The notes: generated by a model from the sequence alone, not told the origin. A stretch of 64,000 bases of DNA from Verrucomicrobiia bacterium (GCA_011525695.1 WYBX01000032.1:20964-84963); one strand, 5' to 3'. Positions 35,092 through 47,053 are shown, numbered from the stretch's first letter. A program made the numbers and translations.

Positions 35092-35343
35092 CTAGGGCCG
35101 CCCGAGTTGCTCGACGATGATGTGCATCGCCGCGCCGTGGCTCAGGGCCATCCGGGTCCCATTGACCTGGCAGATGAACGGCCCCGAACCGCCGATTTTG
35201 GTGACGAATGCGGACTCGCCGAACCCCATTTCGCGGACGCGTTGGCAGAAGTCGGTGTCACCGGTGAGCTCGCGCACGCGGCCGGCCGAGCCAGCGGGGA
35301 GCTGGCACAGTGGCAGCGTGGGATTGAGCGGTGGGCGGCTCAT
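35092..35343 (-). CDS. feoA: Second FeoA-domain protein
   Basis: The 83-aa product has a FeoA domain: LCQLPAGSAGRVRELTG, VREMGFGESAFVTKIGG, FICQVNGTRMALSHGAAMHIIV. It is only distantly related to the neighbouring FeoA (17 bp downstream). I start at ATG 35343; longer in-frame starts exist but lack similarity. Two FeoA genes before feoB are seen in several lineages; the two may form a heteromer. It appears to be the first gene of the operon and has a Fur-like palindrome directly upstream. Confidence 0.85.
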   Translation of the reverse strand: MSRPPLNPTLPLCQLPAGSAGRVRELTGDTDFCQRVREMGFGESAFVTKIGGSGPFICQVNGTRMALSHGAAMHIIVEQLGRP

Positions 35344-35357
35344 GGAATCGTCTATAC

Positions 35358-35372
35358 TGAGACTCGGTTTCA
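35358..35372. promoter_or_regulatory. Candidate metalloregulator (Fur-like) operator of the feo operon
   Basis: TGAGACTCGGTTTCA is a 15-bp imperfect palindrome (7-1-7 geometry; TGA-x-AC and GT-x-TCA pair) 15 bp upstream of the first feo start codon. The geometry matches Fur boxes, although the AT-rich consensus is only partly met. The rest of 35373-35599 shows no gene. Confidence 0.35.
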
Positions 35373-35599
35373 CTTCGTCGGCAAGTAAAAGGGCCATGGG
35401 TTGTGGGTTGTTGGCCCTGAAATTACCGGAGTTTGCCGCGGGCCGCGTCGCGCTAATTGGCAAAACCTGCGCAATCGCGGCCATCGAAGATGAGACAGGC
35501 CGGCAAGACTTCTGCCGCTTCATGTTGAGCAGCAGAGACAAGTCGGGCGAATCGAGGGCCTGAGCCATCCTTGCAGGAGGCCAGGGCGGCTCTCGGAAA

Positions 35600-35620
35600 C
35601 CGGGATTCCCAGAAACCCGG
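35600..35620 (-). terminator. Possible hairpin after atpC
   Basis: On the minus strand CCGGG, an 11-nt loop, CCCGG directly follow the atpC stop codon. The stem is only 5 bp and a short T-stretch lies inside the loop, so it is a weak terminator candidate. Confidence 0.3.
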
Positions 35621-36028
35621 CTACCGCCGCCGGCGTTTCACAGCCAGCTGGACGCCGGAGTACCGAACCATGCTCTGGAGGTGTTCGTACTGCTGCGGAT
35701 CGATGTCGCGAGCCTCGCGGAGCTGCTGCTCCGCCCGCTTCAATGCTTCCTCGACCGCGCTTTCGTCGATCCCAGCCTCCGTGATCGCGTGTTCGGCCAG
35801 GACATGGACTCGATCACCCTCGATCTCAGCGAAGCCGCCACTGACAGCGAGAAGCTCCGTCTGGCCATTCTTGGTAACCCTGAGTTCCCCGTGCTCCACC
35901 TGGGTGAGCAACGGAATATGTCCAGGCAGGACGCCGATCTCGCCGCCGACCGTCGGAATCACGACCGAGTCGATCGTGTCGTGGTAGACGCGAGCTTCCG
36001 GGGTGACGATTTCGAGTGTGAGTGGCAT
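35621..36028 (-). CDS. atpC: F1Fo ATP synthase subunit epsilon
   Basis: This is a central-stalk subunit that inhibits and couples F1. The 135-aa product has the N-terminal beta-sandwich (LEIVTPEARVYHD, VIPTVGGEIGVLPGHIPLL, LAVSGGFAEIEGDRVHVLAE) and a C-terminal helical pair (VEEALKRAEQQLREAR). The final residues KRRRR are strongly basic. It is the last gene of the atp operon. Confidence 0.96.
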   Translation of the reverse strand: MPLTLEIVTPEARVYHDTIDSVVIPTVGGEIGVLPGHIPLLTQVEHGELRVTKNGQTELLAVSGGFAEIEGDRVHVLAEHAITEAGIDESAVEEALKRAEQQLREARDIDPQQYEHLQSMVRYSGVQLAVKRRRR

Positions 36029-36083
36029 GGGAGAAGCGGGAGAGCTGGCCGGCGTTTGGGTGCAGTGCTGCAGGGTCCGCCGC

Positions 36084-37547
<1,464 letters not shown>

Positions 37548-38435
37548 CTAGGCGGCGGCGAACTGGGCAGCGGCGATTTCGAGGATTTCCTGCGTGATGG
37601 CTGCCTGGCGCGCCTTGTTGTATTCGAGGGTGAGATCGCCGAGCAGCTTGGTGGCGTTGTCCTTGGCGGTCTTCATGGCGACCATCCGGGCGCTATGTTC
37701 CGAGGCCTTGGCGTCGAGCACCTGCTGGTGGATTTCGCGGTTCACATACAGCGGCAGCAGCGCATTGAGCACCGTGGCCGCATCCGGTTCGAAGAGCAGT
37801 TGCTGGTCGAGTTCAGCCGGCCGTGTGCCGGCAGCGCTGCCGCCGGTGGCGGCCTGCAAATCGGCGATCGCGGCCTTGACGCTGGTGAGCGGCAGGAGTG
37901 GGAGCAGCGTCGGCACCTGCACGAGCGTGTTGCGGAATCGGGGCCAGAGGACCTCGACGGTGTCGATGGCGCCGTCGATGAACTGCTTCACCATGAATTC
38001 CGCGACGACCTTCACCTCGGCAAAGCTGGCGCGATCGCTCACGGTGAAGTCAGCGAGCAGATTCCGCTGGGTTCGGGCGATGAACTGGGCGCCCTTGCGG
38101 CCGATCACGGCGTACTTGGCCGGCGTCTTGATTTCGGTGACGAGCTTGAAGAGGTTCGCGTTGAGCGGACCGGCGAGCCCCTTGTCGGTCGTGATCAGGA
38201 TGATGCCGCGGGTCCGGACTTCGCGATGGACAAGGAATGGGTGCTGGGCCTCCTCGACGCGGTCGGCGAGGACGGCCAGCATGCGCGCCATCAGCTCGGC
38301 ATACGGCCGGCCCGCGAGCGCGGCCTGCTGCGCCTTCTTCATCTTCGAGGCGGCCACCAGCTCCATCGCCTTGGTAATCTGGCGGGTGTTCTTGACCGAC
38401 TTGATTCGTCGGCGGATGTCGCGGGTGGAAGCCAT
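37548..38435 (-). CDS. atpG: F1Fo ATP synthase subunit gamma
   Basis: This is the rotary shaft of F1. The 295-aa product starts MASTRDIRRRIKSVKNTRQI with the conserved KSVKNTxQITKAMELVAASK-type helix, has ILITTDKGLAGPLNANLFK in the middle and the C-terminal helix SARMVAMKTAKDNATKLL. The middle region (about 190-215) is slightly longer than in E. coli. Confidence 0.97.
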   Translation of the reverse strand: MASTRDIRRRIKSVKNTRQITKAMELVAASKMKKAQQAALAGRPYAELMARMLAVLADRVEEAQHPFLVHREVRTRGIILITTDKGLAGPLNANLFKLVTEIKTPAKYAVIGRKGAQFIARTQRNLLADFTVSDRASFAEVKVVAEFMVKQFIDGAIDTVEVLWPRFRNTLVQVPTLLPLLPLTSVKAAIADLQAATGGSAAGTRPAELDQQLLFEPDAATVLNALLPLYVNREIHQQVLDAKASEHSARMVAMKTAKDNATKLLGDLTLEYNKARQAAITQEILEIAAAQFAAA

Positions 38436-38515
38436 GGCGCGGAATGAGTGGGAGCGGAGGCGGGTGGAGGGCGGCGGGTGGTAGCGTCAGTCGCGGTGCC
38501 CGGCGCGGAATGGGA

Positions 38516-40042
38516 TCAGGCTGTGTATCCAGCTTTCCATTCGTCCACTGCGGCCTGGAGCTTCGTCTCGAGGTCCTTGTCGAGGGCGGCTTTTTGCCGG
38601 ACTTCGGTGAGCAGGGCGTCCTTGCGGGTGGCAAAGAACTCCTTCAGCGACTGGGCGGCGTGGACCACCTTCTTCACCTCCACCGGATCGAAGACGCCTC
38701 GCTGCATTGCGAAGAGGACGGCGACCTGCAGTTCAATGGGAATCGGATTGAAGGCGGGCTGCTTGAAGAGCTCGACGATTCGGGCGCCGCGTTCGAGCTG
38801 GGCCTTCGTCTTGGCATCGAGGTCGGAGCCGAACTGGGCAAAAGCCGCCAGCTCACGGAACTGGGCGAGTTCGCCCTTCAGCTTTCCTCCGACCTGCTTG
38901 GTGGCCTTGATCTGCGCGGCGGAACCGACGCGGGAGACGGAAAGTCCGACCGAGACGGCCGGCCGGATGCCCTGGTTGAAAAGATCGGTTTCGAGGAAGA
39001 TCTGGCCGTCGGTAATCGAGATGACGTTGGTCGGGATGTAGGCCGAGACGTCGCCCGCCTGGGTCTCGATGATCGGCAATCCGGTGAGGGAGCCCTTGTC
39101 GCGCAGTCGCGCGGAACGCTCGAGCAACCGGGAGTGGAGGTAAAACACGTCGCCGGGATAGGCTTCGCGGCCGGACGGACGCTTGAGGATCAGGGAGATC
39201 TGCCGATAGGCGACGGCATGCTTCGAGAGATCGTCGTACACGATCAGGGCATCCATGCCATTTTCCATGAACCACTCGCCCATGGCGGCGCCGGAGAACG
39301 GGGCGAGGTACTGATTGGCCGGATTGTCGGCCGAAGGCGCGGCCACGATGATGGTGTACTCCAGGGCGCCGGCGGCCTCGAGCGCGCTGATGGTGCGGAC
39401 GATGTTGGAGTTCTTCTGTCCGACCGCGACGTAGATGGAGTACACCGGGCGGAAGTCCTTGCTGCCTGAAGCGAGGCCGACCTTGTTGATCTTGGCTTGG
39501 TTGATGATCGTATCGACGGCGATCGTGGTTTTGCCCGTGCCGCGGTCGCCGATGATCAGTTCGCGCTGGCCGCGTCCAATCGGAATCATCGAGTCGATGG
39601 CCATGATGCCGGTCAGCAGCGGCTGCGAGACCGACTGGCGGACGATGATGCCCGGAGCGATTTTCTCGACGGGGTTGGTTTCGGTTGCGGCGATCGGCCC
39701 CTTGCCATCGACCGGATTGCCCAGCGCATCGACTGTCCGGCCGAGGAGCGCCTTGCCGACGGGAACGGATAGGAGCCTGCCGGTCGTCTGGACCTCGTCG
39801 CCCTCCTTGAGCTGGGAGATGTCGCCCAGCACCACGCAGCCGACCTCGTCCTCCTCGAGGTTGAGCGCGATCCCGATGGCGCCACCGGGGAACTGCACCA
39901 TCTCGTTGTACATGACATCCGAGAGGCCCTCGATTTTTGCGACGCCATCGGCGACGGTGCGGATCGTGCCGGTGTTCTTCTTCACCGCCCGGGTCGAAAG
40001 CTGGGCGATCTGTTGTTCAATTTGTTCGAGGACGGTGCTCAT
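38516..40042 (-). CDS. atpA: F1Fo ATP synthase subunit alpha
   Basis: This is the non-catalytic nucleotide-binding F1 subunit. The 508-aa product has the P-loop [24 protein letters not shown], and the family signature [17 protein letters not shown]. The C-terminal helical domain is complete. The gap to atpG is 80 bp, the longest within the operon apart from that between atpE and atpB. Confidence 0.98.
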   Translation of the reverse strand: MSTVLEQIEQQIAQLSTRAVKKNTGTIRTVADGVAKIEGLSDVMYNEMVQFPGGAIGIALNLEEDEVGCVVLGDISQLKEGDEVQTTGRLLSVPVGKALLGRTVDALGNPVDGKGPIAATETNPVEKIAPGIIVRQSVSQPLLTGIMAIDSMIPIGRGQRELIIGDRGTGKTTIAVDTIINQAKINKVGLASGSKDFRPVYSIYVAVGQKNSNIVRTISALEAAGALEYTIIVAAPSADNPANQYLAPFSGAAMGEWFMENGMDALIVYDDLSKHAVAYRQISLILKRPSGREAYPGDVFYLHSRLLERSARLRDKGSLTGLPIIETQAGDVSAYIPTNVISITDGQIFLETDLFNQGIRPAVSVGLSVSRVGSAAQIKATKQVGGKLKGELAQFRELAAFAQFGSDLDAKTKAQLERGARIVELFKQPAFNPIPIELQVAVLFAMQRGVFDPVEVKKVVHAAQSLKEFFATRKDALLTEVRQKAALDKDLETKLQAAVDEWKAGYTA

Positions 40043-40090
40043 CGCGGAAAGGTATGGGAGGGGTGTGGAGAACGAAGGGAACTCGGGGCG

Positions 40091-40486
40091 TCAGAGGGTG
40101 CCGGCTAGGGTGGCAAGCTGGTGGGCGACGGAGGCCTCGTACACGTCGTCGCCGACGCGAATGCGGAGACCGGCGAGGAGGGCGTCGTTGCGCCGGGGTG
40201 CGGCGGTGATCCGGCGGCCGTACTTCCTCGCCATGGCGGCGGCGATCTGCTCGACGAGCGCCGGCTGAATCTCTCCGGCGTGCTCGATGTCGGCCCGGCC
40301 GCGCGCCACTTCCGTGGCCACGAGCCGCTGGTACGCCTTGAGCACGGCGATCGTGTGCGGCGGACGATGTTTCTCCACGTATTGCAGCACGCCGGCGACC
40401 CGTTCGGGTGATAGCACGCCGTCAACGAGACTCAGTCGGAAGAGCTGGCGGGAGAGCTGTTGAACCTGCTTCTTGCCGGAGGCCAT
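40091..40486 (-). CDS. atpH: F1Fo ATP synthase subunit delta, short form
   Basis: This is the peripheral-stalk protein that anchors F1 to the b subunits. The product is 131 aa, whereas typical delta subunits have about 175-180. The C-terminal half is recognisable (IQPALVEQIAAAMARKYGRR, LLAGLRIRVGDDVYEASVAHQL). The N-terminal six-helix domain that binds alpha is shortened to about 55 residues. The start ATG is well placed 33 bp from atpF, so an artefactual truncation is unlikely. Identity rests on operon position plus C-terminal similarity. Confidence 0.85.
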   Translation of the reverse strand: MASGKKQVQQLSRQLFRLSLVDGVLSPERVAGVLQYVEKHRPPHTIAVLKAYQRLVATEVARGRADIEHAGEIQPALVEQIAAAMARKYGRRITAAPRRNDALLAGLRIRVGDDVYEASVAHQLATLAGTL

Positions 40487-40519
40487 GCGGTGAAGGGACG
40501 AAAGTGGCGGTGGCGGGCG

Positions 40520-41074
40520 TCAGTTCTGGTTGCTCACGAGTTCGCGCGTGGCGGCCTCGTTGTACGCGGCCCGGTCGGCCTCGGTGAGTTTCCTGGCGAG
40601 GACGCGCTCGGTGGTGATCACGACCAGCCTGGCGATCTCGCTGCGGGCATCGGCGAGCATCTTCCGATGCTCGAGTTCGATGGCCTCCTTGGACTTCGCG
40701 AACAGATCGCTGGCCTTGGCCGTGGCCTCCTGGGTCTGGCGTTCGAGAAACTCCTTCGCGGTCTTGCGGGCATCGTCGACAATCCGGGCCGCATTGACGT
40801 TGGCCTGTTTAACGATGGCGGCACTTTCCTGCTGGGCGGCCGCCAGCTTGGCCTGCATTTCCTCCGCATGGCGGATGCCGGCCTCGATCTTCCGGTTCCG
40901 CTCCTCCATCGTGGCGGTAACCGGCTTGATGCCGAACTTGTAGAGCACGGCCAGGACGATCAGGAAGCTGATCACCTGCATGACGATGTATTTCGGCTCG
41001 AGACCGAAGCGTTCCGGGATTCCCGGTTGGGCCGCGTGCTCCGCGGCGGCGGCGAGGAAAAGTGGCAGCGTCAT
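40520..41074 (-). CDS. atpF: F1Fo ATP synthase subunit b
   Basis: This is the membrane-anchored peripheral stalk. The 184-aa product has one N-terminal hydrophobic segment ([19 protein letters not shown], about residues 29-47) preceded by a roughly 28-residue N-terminal stretch, then a long charged helix ([21 protein letters not shown] and onward) ending before VSNQN. Start ATG 41074 is used because the longer frame is a shadow. Confidence 0.95.
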   Translation of the reverse strand: MTLPLFLAAAAEHAAQPGIPERFGLEPKYIVMQVISFLIVLAVLYKFGIKPVTATMEERNRKIEAGIRHAEEMQAKLAAAQQESAAIVKQANVNAARIVDDARKTAKEFLERQTQEATAKASDLFAKSKEAIELEHRKMLADARSEIARLVVITTERVLARKLTEADRAAYNEAATRELVSNQN

Positions 41075-41129
41075 GGTGCGAAAGATACGCCCGGCGCCGC
41101 GCGGAGCGACCGCGCGGCCGGGCCGTGGG

Positions 41130-41354
41130 TTAACCCAGGAACAGCGCGAGGATGCCGAGACCTTCGGCGAGCGCCATTCCGATGATGGCCTGGACGAGCA
41201 CCTTGCCGGAGGCACCCGGGTTGCGGCCGACGGCCTCGGCGGCCTTGAAGCCGATCAGGCCGACGCCGAGGGCGGCGCCGAGGAGCCCGAAGGCGCTGGT
41301 GAGATTGCCGGTGACGCCCGCGGGAGCGGCGGCTTGGGCGATGAGTTCGATCAT
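41130..41354 (-). CDS. atpE: F1Fo ATP synthase subunit c
   Basis: This is the rotor-ring proteolipid. The 74-aa hairpin has glycine-rich helix 1 ([20 protein letters not shown]), the polar loop RNPGASGK, and helix 2 with the ion-binding glutamate in [15 protein letters not shown]. The sodium-type Q/ET ligand set is not seen, which favours proton coupling. The order atpB-atpE-atpF is standard. Confidence 0.96.
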   Translation of the reverse strand: MIELIAQAAAPAGVTGNLTSAFGLLGAALGVGLIGFKAAEAVGRNPGASGKVLVQAIIGMALAEGLGILALFLG

Positions 41355-41427
41355 GGTGGAGTTTCTGGCAGTGTTGTGGTTTCCGCCGTGCGCGCTCGGG
41401 GCACGCTCCCGGCGGGAGAAGGGAGAA

Positions 41428-42327
41428 TCAGTGCGGCGCCCCGGCGGCAGGGGCCTTTTCCTCGTGGTCATGCTCGGCATGCCCGTGGTCACCGCCTTCG
41501 TGATTGCAGAGCAGCCCGATGTACACGGCGGTCAGCAGGGTGAAGACCAGCGCCTGGATTACGCCGACCAGCAGCTCCATGAAGTAGAAGATGAAGATGA
41601 ACCCGGTCCCATGGAGCAGGTTTTCGCCGCCGAAGATGTTGCCGAACAACCGGACCGAGAGCGTGAAGGGGCGTATCGCGATGGAGAATACCTCGATCAG
41701 GCCGACGATGATGAAGACCAGCGACAGGATGGGATAAAGCCAGGCCGGGGTCTCGTTCTTCTCGGCCTTGTTGCCAAAGAGATCGAGCATGATGGTCTTC
41801 GGCCCGGCGAACTTCAGGACGATGATCGCCCAGGCGCCGAAGGAAATCAGGGCGAGGGCGATGGTCCCGTTGAAGTCCGCGTTATGCGGCCGGATCAGCG
41901 CCCGGCTCATATGGTCGAGATGCCACCAGTTCTCGCCCGTCCCCCACCCAATCGTCCCGACACCGGGGATGAGGCCCATCCAGTTGTGAAACAGGATGAA
42001 GACGAAGAAGGTGACGAGAATCGGAAACGCCGTCGGAAAGGCTGCCTTGCCCACGATGGGTTCGAAGATTCCGCGCAGACCCTCGAGAAGGGATTCAAAA
42101 ACGGCCTGGCCGCGGGTCGGGATCACGGTCGGCCGGCCGACGAGCCAGCGGATCAGAATTACCAGCAGGATCGAAACGACCCAGCCGGTGATCATGCTGT
42201 TTGTAATTGGCCAGCCCGGGACGACTTCCGCCGCCTTTGCCGGTAGGCCTTGGGCCGCCTGCAGCGGCGGGGCAAGGCTGGTGCCGAAAGCGACCAGGAA
42301 GGCGATGAGTTTATTGGCTCCGGACAT
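41428..42327 (-). CDS. atpB: F1Fo ATP synthase subunit a
   Basis: This is the stator channel subunit of Fo. The 299-aa product has the essential-arginine motif RPFTLSVRLFGNIFGG and the family helices, including FVFILFHNWMGLIPG. Two unusual features are an N-terminal signal-like segment (MSGANKLIAFLVAFGTSLAPP) and a histidine/acid-rich C-terminal tail (NHEGGDHGHAEHDHEE) after the last helix. It is the first gene of the operon; no atpI or atpZ precedes it. The upstream 42328-42462 region contains a TTGACG hexamer on the minus strand but no convincing -10. Confidence 0.95.
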   Translation of the reverse strand: MSGANKLIAFLVAFGTSLAPPLQAAQGLPAKAAEVVPGWPITNSMITGWVVSILLVILIRWLVGRPTVIPTRGQAVFESLLEGLRGIFEPIVGKAAFPTAFPILVTFFVFILFHNWMGLIPGVGTIGWGTGENWWHLDHMSRALIRPHNADFNGTIALALISFGAWAIIVLKFAGPKTIMLDLFGNKAEKNETPAWLYPILSLVFIIVGLIEVFSIAIRPFTLSVRLFGNIFGGENLLHGTGFIFIFYFMELLVGVIQALVFTLLTAVYIGLLCNHEGGDHGHAEHDHEEKAPAAGAPH

Positions 42328-42462
42328 GCGATGGCGCGACGGATGGGACGTGAAGGAGCGGAGAACAAAGTCCACGCGTACCATCTCCGTCAACCCCTGA
42401 AATGCCGGTGCCTGACCTTGTTAGTCACTCATAAGCGAGCGCCGCAAATTTTCCGGGCGATC

Positions 42463-43059
42463 TTATGAACGGAGTTCGGCGGTCAATGAGTGATAGCTCT
42501 CTGCGCGCTGCTGAAAAACGGTTTCGAATTCGAAGGGCCAGTCGGCGCGAATCAACCGCCATCGGGGGTGCTCCTCGAAGGTGAGAACGGCGCTCTCGTA
42601 ATACGGCTGGTAGTCGGTTCGAAAGTGGAGGTGGCATCCGTTCCGGGCGCGCGCGGCAGCGGCATTGAGGAAATCGGGCTGGATCAGCCGGTGTTTGTGA
42701 TGGCGCAACTTCGGCCAGGGATCGGGATACAGGACGAAAATTTCCGCCAGGGACGCCGAACTCGGGAACTCTTCGAGAAACAATCGGGCGTCGGCCTGGA
42801 GAAAGTGCAGGTTGCCGAGACGGGCGCGGTCGCGCTTGCGCACCGCCCGCTCGATTCGCTCGCCAATGATGTCGATGCCCACACAAAGCCTGTCCGGATG
42901 GGCTTGGGCGTACGCCGCGAGGAAATGACCGTGGCCGCAACCTACTTCCCAGGTCAGCATGGTGCCCGGGGGCAGGATGCGAGTGAGATCCTTGCGGAGC
43001 GCCCGACGGCGTTCCTCGATCAAAGCGTGATAGGCGGCAGTGCGGGCCGGATTTTCCAC
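42463..43059 (-). CDS. trmB: tRNA (guanine-N7-)-methyltransferase
   Basis: This enzyme methylates G46 in the variable loop of tRNAs. The 198-aa product starts at GTG, has the SAM-binding VGCGHGHFLAAYA, the acidic VGIDI strand, and the substrate signature YPDPWPKLRHHKHR. It lies between the atp operon and mnmG on the same strand and forms a tRNA-modification cluster with mnmG and mnmE. Confidence 0.96.
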   Translation of the reverse strand: MENPARTAAYHALIEERRRALRKDLTRILPPGTMLTWEVGCGHGHFLAAYAQAHPDRLCVGIDIIGERIERAVRKRDRARLGNLHFLQADARLFLEEFPSSASLAEIFVLYPDPWPKLRHHKHRLIQPDFLNAAAARARNGCHLHFRTDYQPYYESAVLTFEEHPRWRLIRADWPFEFETVFQQRAESYHSLTAELRS

Positions 43060-43074
43060 GGGGGTGCAGAAGGG

Positions 43075-44961
43075 CTAGAGGGATTCGGATCGCGCCGGGC
43101 CCCCTGCCCTGCCCGCTTCGATCCAGACCATCAGCACCGCGATGTCTGCAGGGTTAACTCCACTCATCCGGCTCGCCTGTCCCAAGGTCATGGGCCTCGC
43201 CTCGGCAAGCTTCAGGGCGCTCTCTCGCCTCAAACCTCTTATAGAAAGATAGTTAACATCGTCTGGTATCCGGATCCTCTCTGCTACCGCGAGCTTCTCG
43301 ATGAGACGCGCTTCCCGCTCCAGATACCCTTGATAGCAAACGGCATATAAAACCTGTTCTCGCACTTCCTTCGCTTCGGCGACAAAGGAGTCCGGGAGTG
43401 GCGGATTCTGCGGGGTTCGCCGCGCGAGTTCAGCCCAGGTGATCCCATTAGGGCGCTCGTGCTCGAAACGGTTGATCCACCGGGTGATGCGCTCCGCCTT
43501 TGCTTGAATTCGGGTCCACCGCCCTTCAGGCAGTAGCCCATGCGCGCGCGCATGGTGGGCCAGTCGCAACTCTGCGCTCCCATGATTAAAGAGCAGGCGA
43601 TGTTCGGCGCGGCTGGTGAACATGCGATAGGGTTCGGAGGTTCCCTTGGTTACCAGATCATCGATGAGGACGCCAATGTACCCCTCCTGCCGGGTGATGA
43701 TGAGCGGTGACTCTCCCCTCACCTTGCAGACAGCATTGACCCCCGCGACGAGACCCTGACAGGCAGCCTCTTCGTAACCCGAGGTGCCGTTGATTTGCCC
43801 GGCAAAGAACAGGTTCTCCACCTTCTTCGATTCCAAGGTTGGATAAAGCTGGGTCGGGGGCGCGAAGTCGTATTCGACGGCATAGGCCGGCCGAAGGAGC
43901 GTCGCCTTTTCGAGTCCCGGAATGCTGCGGACCATCCTCAGCTGAACCTCGAAGGGCAGACTTGTTGACAGACCATTCACATAGAATTCGTTCGTTGCCC
44001 TACCCTCCGGTTCGAGGAAAAGCAGGTGCCGTGGCTTGTCGGCAAAACGGACGAATTTGTCCTCGATGCTTGGGCAATACCTTGGGCCAACGCCTTCTAT
44101 CTCTCCGCTGTACATCGCGGAGAGATGGAGGTTGTCCCGGACGATTTGCGCGGTCTCAGATGTGGTGTGGGTCAACCAGCACGAAACTTGTTCACAGCCG
44201 GGGAGCCACCCGAGCCGTTGCTCGCCGGTATGTTCCACGTGGAACAAATCGTCGGGCCCGCGCGTATCGTGAAAGGCAAAAAACGTGGGCTCAACATCCC
44301 CCGCCTGCTCCTCCATCCGGCTGAAATCAAGACTCCGGCCAAGGAGCCGTGGCGGAGTCCCGGTCTTCAACCGCTGCAGTTCGATGCCCGCTTCGAGAAA
44401 GCTGGCCGAAAGTGTCCGGGCGCTGAAATCCCCCAATCGCCCGCCTTCGTTCTTGTTCAGCCCGATGTGCATCAAGCCCCGCAAAAAAGTCCCGGTCGTG
44501 ACCACCACCGCGCGACCGCGAAACTCCACATCGAGATTCGTTCGGCATCCAACCACGCGCCCGCACTCAAAGATTAAGCCCGTCACGGTTGCCTGGAAGA
44601 CGTGGAGCCCAGCCTGCAACTCGAGGGTGTGCTTGAGCCGGAACTGGTAGGCTTTCTTGTCGCACTGCGCGCGCGGTGATTGCACTGCCGGGCCTTTTGA
44701 CGCGTTGAGCAGCCGAAACTGAATGCCTGTGACGTCCGTATTGATCGCCATTTCGCCGCCTAGCGCGTCGATTTCACGGACAATTTGCCCCTTGGCCTGG
44801 CCACCGATGGCCGGGTTGCAACTCATCTGGGCGATCGTATCAATGTTGCCGGTTAGCAGCAGCGTGACGGCGCCCTTGCGGGCCGCGGCCAGCGCGGCTT
44901 CAACTCCGGCATGGCCGCCGCCGCATACGATGACATCAAACTGGGATTGGTCGGGAAGCAC
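43075..44961 (-). CDS. mnmG: tRNA uridine-5-carboxymethylaminomethyl modification enzyme MnmG
   Basis: This FAD protein acts with MnmE to install the cmnm5 group at U34 of tRNAs. The 628-aa product begins with the FAD motif [19 protein letters not shown], has [25 protein letters not shown] and the C-terminal helical region ([16 protein letters not shown]). The GTG start at 44961 is preferred. It is followed by trmB at a 15-bp gap and preceded by mnmE. Confidence 0.98.
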   Translation of the reverse strand: MLPDQSQFDVIVCGGGHAGVEAALAAARKGAVTLLLTGNIDTIAQMSCNPAIGGQAKGQIVREIDALGGEMAINTDVTGIQFRLLNASKGPAVQSPRAQCDKKAYQFRLKHTLELQAGLHVFQATVTGLIFECGRVVGCRTNLDVEFRGRAVVVTTGTFLRGLMHIGLNKNEGGRLGDFSARTLSASFLEAGIELQRLKTGTPPRLLGRSLDFSRMEEQAGDVEPTFFAFHDTRGPDDLFHVEHTGEQRLGWLPGCEQVSCWLTHTTSETAQIVRDNLHLSAMYSGEIEGVGPRYCPSIEDKFVRFADKPRHLLFLEPEGRATNEFYVNGLSTSLPFEVQLRMVRSIPGLEKATLLRPAYAVEYDFAPPTQLYPTLESKKVENLFFAGQINGTSGYEEAACQGLVAGVNAVCKVRGESPLIITRQEGYIGVLIDDLVTKGTSEPYRMFTSRAEHRLLFNHGSAELRLAHHARAHGLLPEGRWTRIQAKAERITRWINRFEHERPNGITWAELARRTPQNPPLPDSFVAEAKEVREQVLYAVCYQGYLEREARLIEKLAVAERIRIPDDVNYLSIRGLRRESALKLAEARPMTLGQASRMSGVNPADIAVLMVWIEAGRAGGPARSESL

Positions 44962-45002
44962 GTTCGGTTACCTTCGCAGCGACACCAGCGGAGCCTGCAC
45001 GG

Positions 45003-46358
45003 CTATTTGCCGATGCAAAAAGTGGCAAACAAGTGGTCGAGCATCCGCTCGTTGTCCACTTTTCCCGTGATCTCACCATAGGCGGCGAGGACCGCCCGCA
45101 GGTCGCTGGCAATCAGCTCCACGGGTCCGTTGGCCGCCAGCTTCTCATCCGCCGCCTGCAATGCCGCGCCTGCCTCGGCCAGCGCATGGGCATGGCGGGC
45201 GCTGATGGCTACCGCATCTTCGCCGGCCTCCCGCTGAAACGAGTCGGCCCGGCTGGCGATTCGCCGCAGCAGTTCATCAATACCAAGGCCGGTCAAGGCG
45301 GAGAGGGGGAGGGGACCGAGACGGGAAATTTCGGGCGGCAGCGCCGGGTCCGGCACGCGATCACTCTTGTTAACGACCACCAGCGTGCCGGGATCCTCCA
45401 GCCGATCGGCAAGTTCGCGCGGCAGCGGCGCTGACGGATCGGTCGCATCCAGGACCACGATCGCGAGGTCCGCCGCCTCGGCGCATTCCAGCGCCTTCTC
45501 CATGCCCAGCCGCTCCAGCGGGGCGGGGGAGGGGTTGAGCCCCGCCGTATCCACGATACGGAGACAGTGCGGCCCGGCGGGGATCCGTTCCTCGATGAAG
45601 TCGCGGGTGGTGCCCGGCTCGGGGCTGACCAGGGCGCGCTCGCGGCCGATTAGCCGGTTGAGCAGGCTGCTCTTTCCGACATTGGGCCGGCCCAGGATCA
45701 CGGTCCGGACGCCGTCGCGCAGGAGGGTCCCATAGCGGTTGGTGGCAAGCAGCCGATCCGTTTCCGCCGCGAGCCGGCCGACTCCTTCCCGGACCCCCTG
45801 GCGGTCCTCGGGCGGGAGATCCTCGTCGGGAAAATCGATGTAGGCCTCGATCCGTGCGAGCAATCCGAGCAGCGCATCGATCAGGGATGCCATCCGCCGG
45901 CCGAGGGCGCCGCGGCGCTGCTGGTGGGCGAGGGCGAGGGCGCGCTCGCTGCGGGCGTGGATGAGATCCATCACCGCCTCGGCCTGGCTGAGATCCATCC
46001 GCCCGTTGAGGAAGGCACGCTGCGTGAACTCACCCGGCTCCGCCAGCCGGCACCCGCGGGCCAGCAGATCCCCGAGAATGCGCTGGCTGATGAAGGGACT
46101 GCCATGGCCGCTGAGTTCGAGCACATCCTCGCCGGTGTAGGAGCGGGGCGCGGCAAACCAGGTCCCGACCATGTCGTCCAGCAGCACGCCGGTGCGATCG
46201 CGGTACTCGAAGTAGGTCGCCTGGCGCGGCGGCGGCAGGCGGCCGAGGATCTCCGCCACCAGCCGCTTCGTATCCGGGCCGCTAATACGAACCAGCGCCA
46301 GCGCGGCGGTGCCCGCCGGCGTGGCCGGGGCGGTGATGGTGTCGGAGGCGCGCGGCAT
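45003..46358 (-). CDS. mnmE: tRNA modification GTPase MnmE
   Basis: This is the GTPase partner of MnmG. The 451-aa product has the N-terminal formyl-THF domain ([21 protein letters not shown]), the G domain (G1 [18 protein letters not shown]) and the C-terminal FCIGK motif. It is the first of three adjacent tRNA-modification genes, and mnmG follows at 41 bp. Confidence 0.98.
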   Translation of the reverse strand: MPRASDTITAPATPAGTAALALVRISGPDTKRLVAEILGRLPPPRQATYFEYRDRTGVLLDDMVGTWFAAPRSYTGEDVLELSGHGSPFISQRILGDLLARGCRLAEPGEFTQRAFLNGRMDLSQAEAVMDLIHARSERALALAHQQRRGALGRRMASLIDALLGLLARIEAYIDFPDEDLPPEDRQGVREGVGRLAAETDRLLATNRYGTLLRDGVRTVILGRPNVGKSSLLNRLIGRERALVSPEPGTTRDFIEERIPAGPHCLRIVDTAGLNPSPAPLERLGMEKALECAEAADLAIVVLDATDPSAPLPRELADRLEDPGTLVVVNKSDRVPDPALPPEISRLGPLPLSALTGLGIDELLRRIASRADSFQREAGEDAVAISARHAHALAEAGAALQAADEKLAANGPVELIASDLRAVLAAYGEITGKVDNERMLDHLFATFCIGK

Positions 46359-46471
46359 GGTCGCCCACGCTTCGCCGCGGACGGGGCCAAGTCAAACGCC
46401 CGCAAACGCTGCGCGGGGTTCAGCAAGCCCCGCGGAGCCCGGCGGTGCCGGTTGGCCCATCATGGCTGCCG

Positions 46472-47053
46472 ATGGCTGCGCCTGATCCGATTTCCCTGTT
46501 CCAGGAGTGGTTCGCGGCGGCGCGCGCCGCCGAGCCGCACGACCCGACGGCGATGGCATTGGCGACCGTCGATGCGGGAGGCCATCCGTCCGTCCGGATG
46601 GTTCTCCTCAAGCACGCAGATCACCGCGGGTTTGTCTTTTACACCAATCTCGAGAGCCCCAAGTCCGCCGACCTGGCCGGCAATTCCCGCGCCGCGCTTT
46701 GCTTTCACTGGCCGAAGCTGGAACGCCAGGTGAGAATCGACGGCCCCGTGGAGCGGGTGGGGGACGCGGAGGCGGATGCCTATTTCGGCACGCGGCCTCG
46801 ACTCAGCCAGCTCGGCGCGTGGGCCTCGCGGCAGTCGACGCCGATGGCCGGCCGCTTCGAACTCGAACAGGCGGTCGCGGCCGCGGCGCTACGCTTTCCG
46901 ATTGGGAGCGTGCCCCGGCCCCCCTTCTGGTCCGGCTGGCGCGTGATGCCCGAGTCGATCGAATTCTGGCAGCAGCGCGCGTTTCGGCATCATGATCGCC
47001 AGCGCTTCCGCCGGGAAGGCGGCACCTGGAAGGCGGAGTGGCTGTTTCCGTAA
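46472..47053 (+). CDS. pdxH: Pyridoxamine 5'-phosphate oxidase
   Basis: This FMN enzyme oxidises PNP or PMP to pyridoxal 5'-phosphate. The 193-aa product has [40 protein letters not shown] and the C-terminal signature [18 protein letters not shown] plus the ending WLFP. A GTG at 46445 would add nine residues. It is divergent from mnmE. Confidence 0.95.
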   Translation: MAAPDPISLFQEWFAAARAAEPHDPTAMALATVDAGGHPSVRMVLLKHADHRGFVFYTNLESPKSADLAGNSRAALCFHWPKLERQVRIDGPVERVGDAEADAYFGTRPRLSQLGAWASRQSTPMAGRFELEQAVAAAALRFPIGSVPRPPFWSGWRVMPESIEFWQQRAFRHHDRQRFRREGGTWKAEWLFP

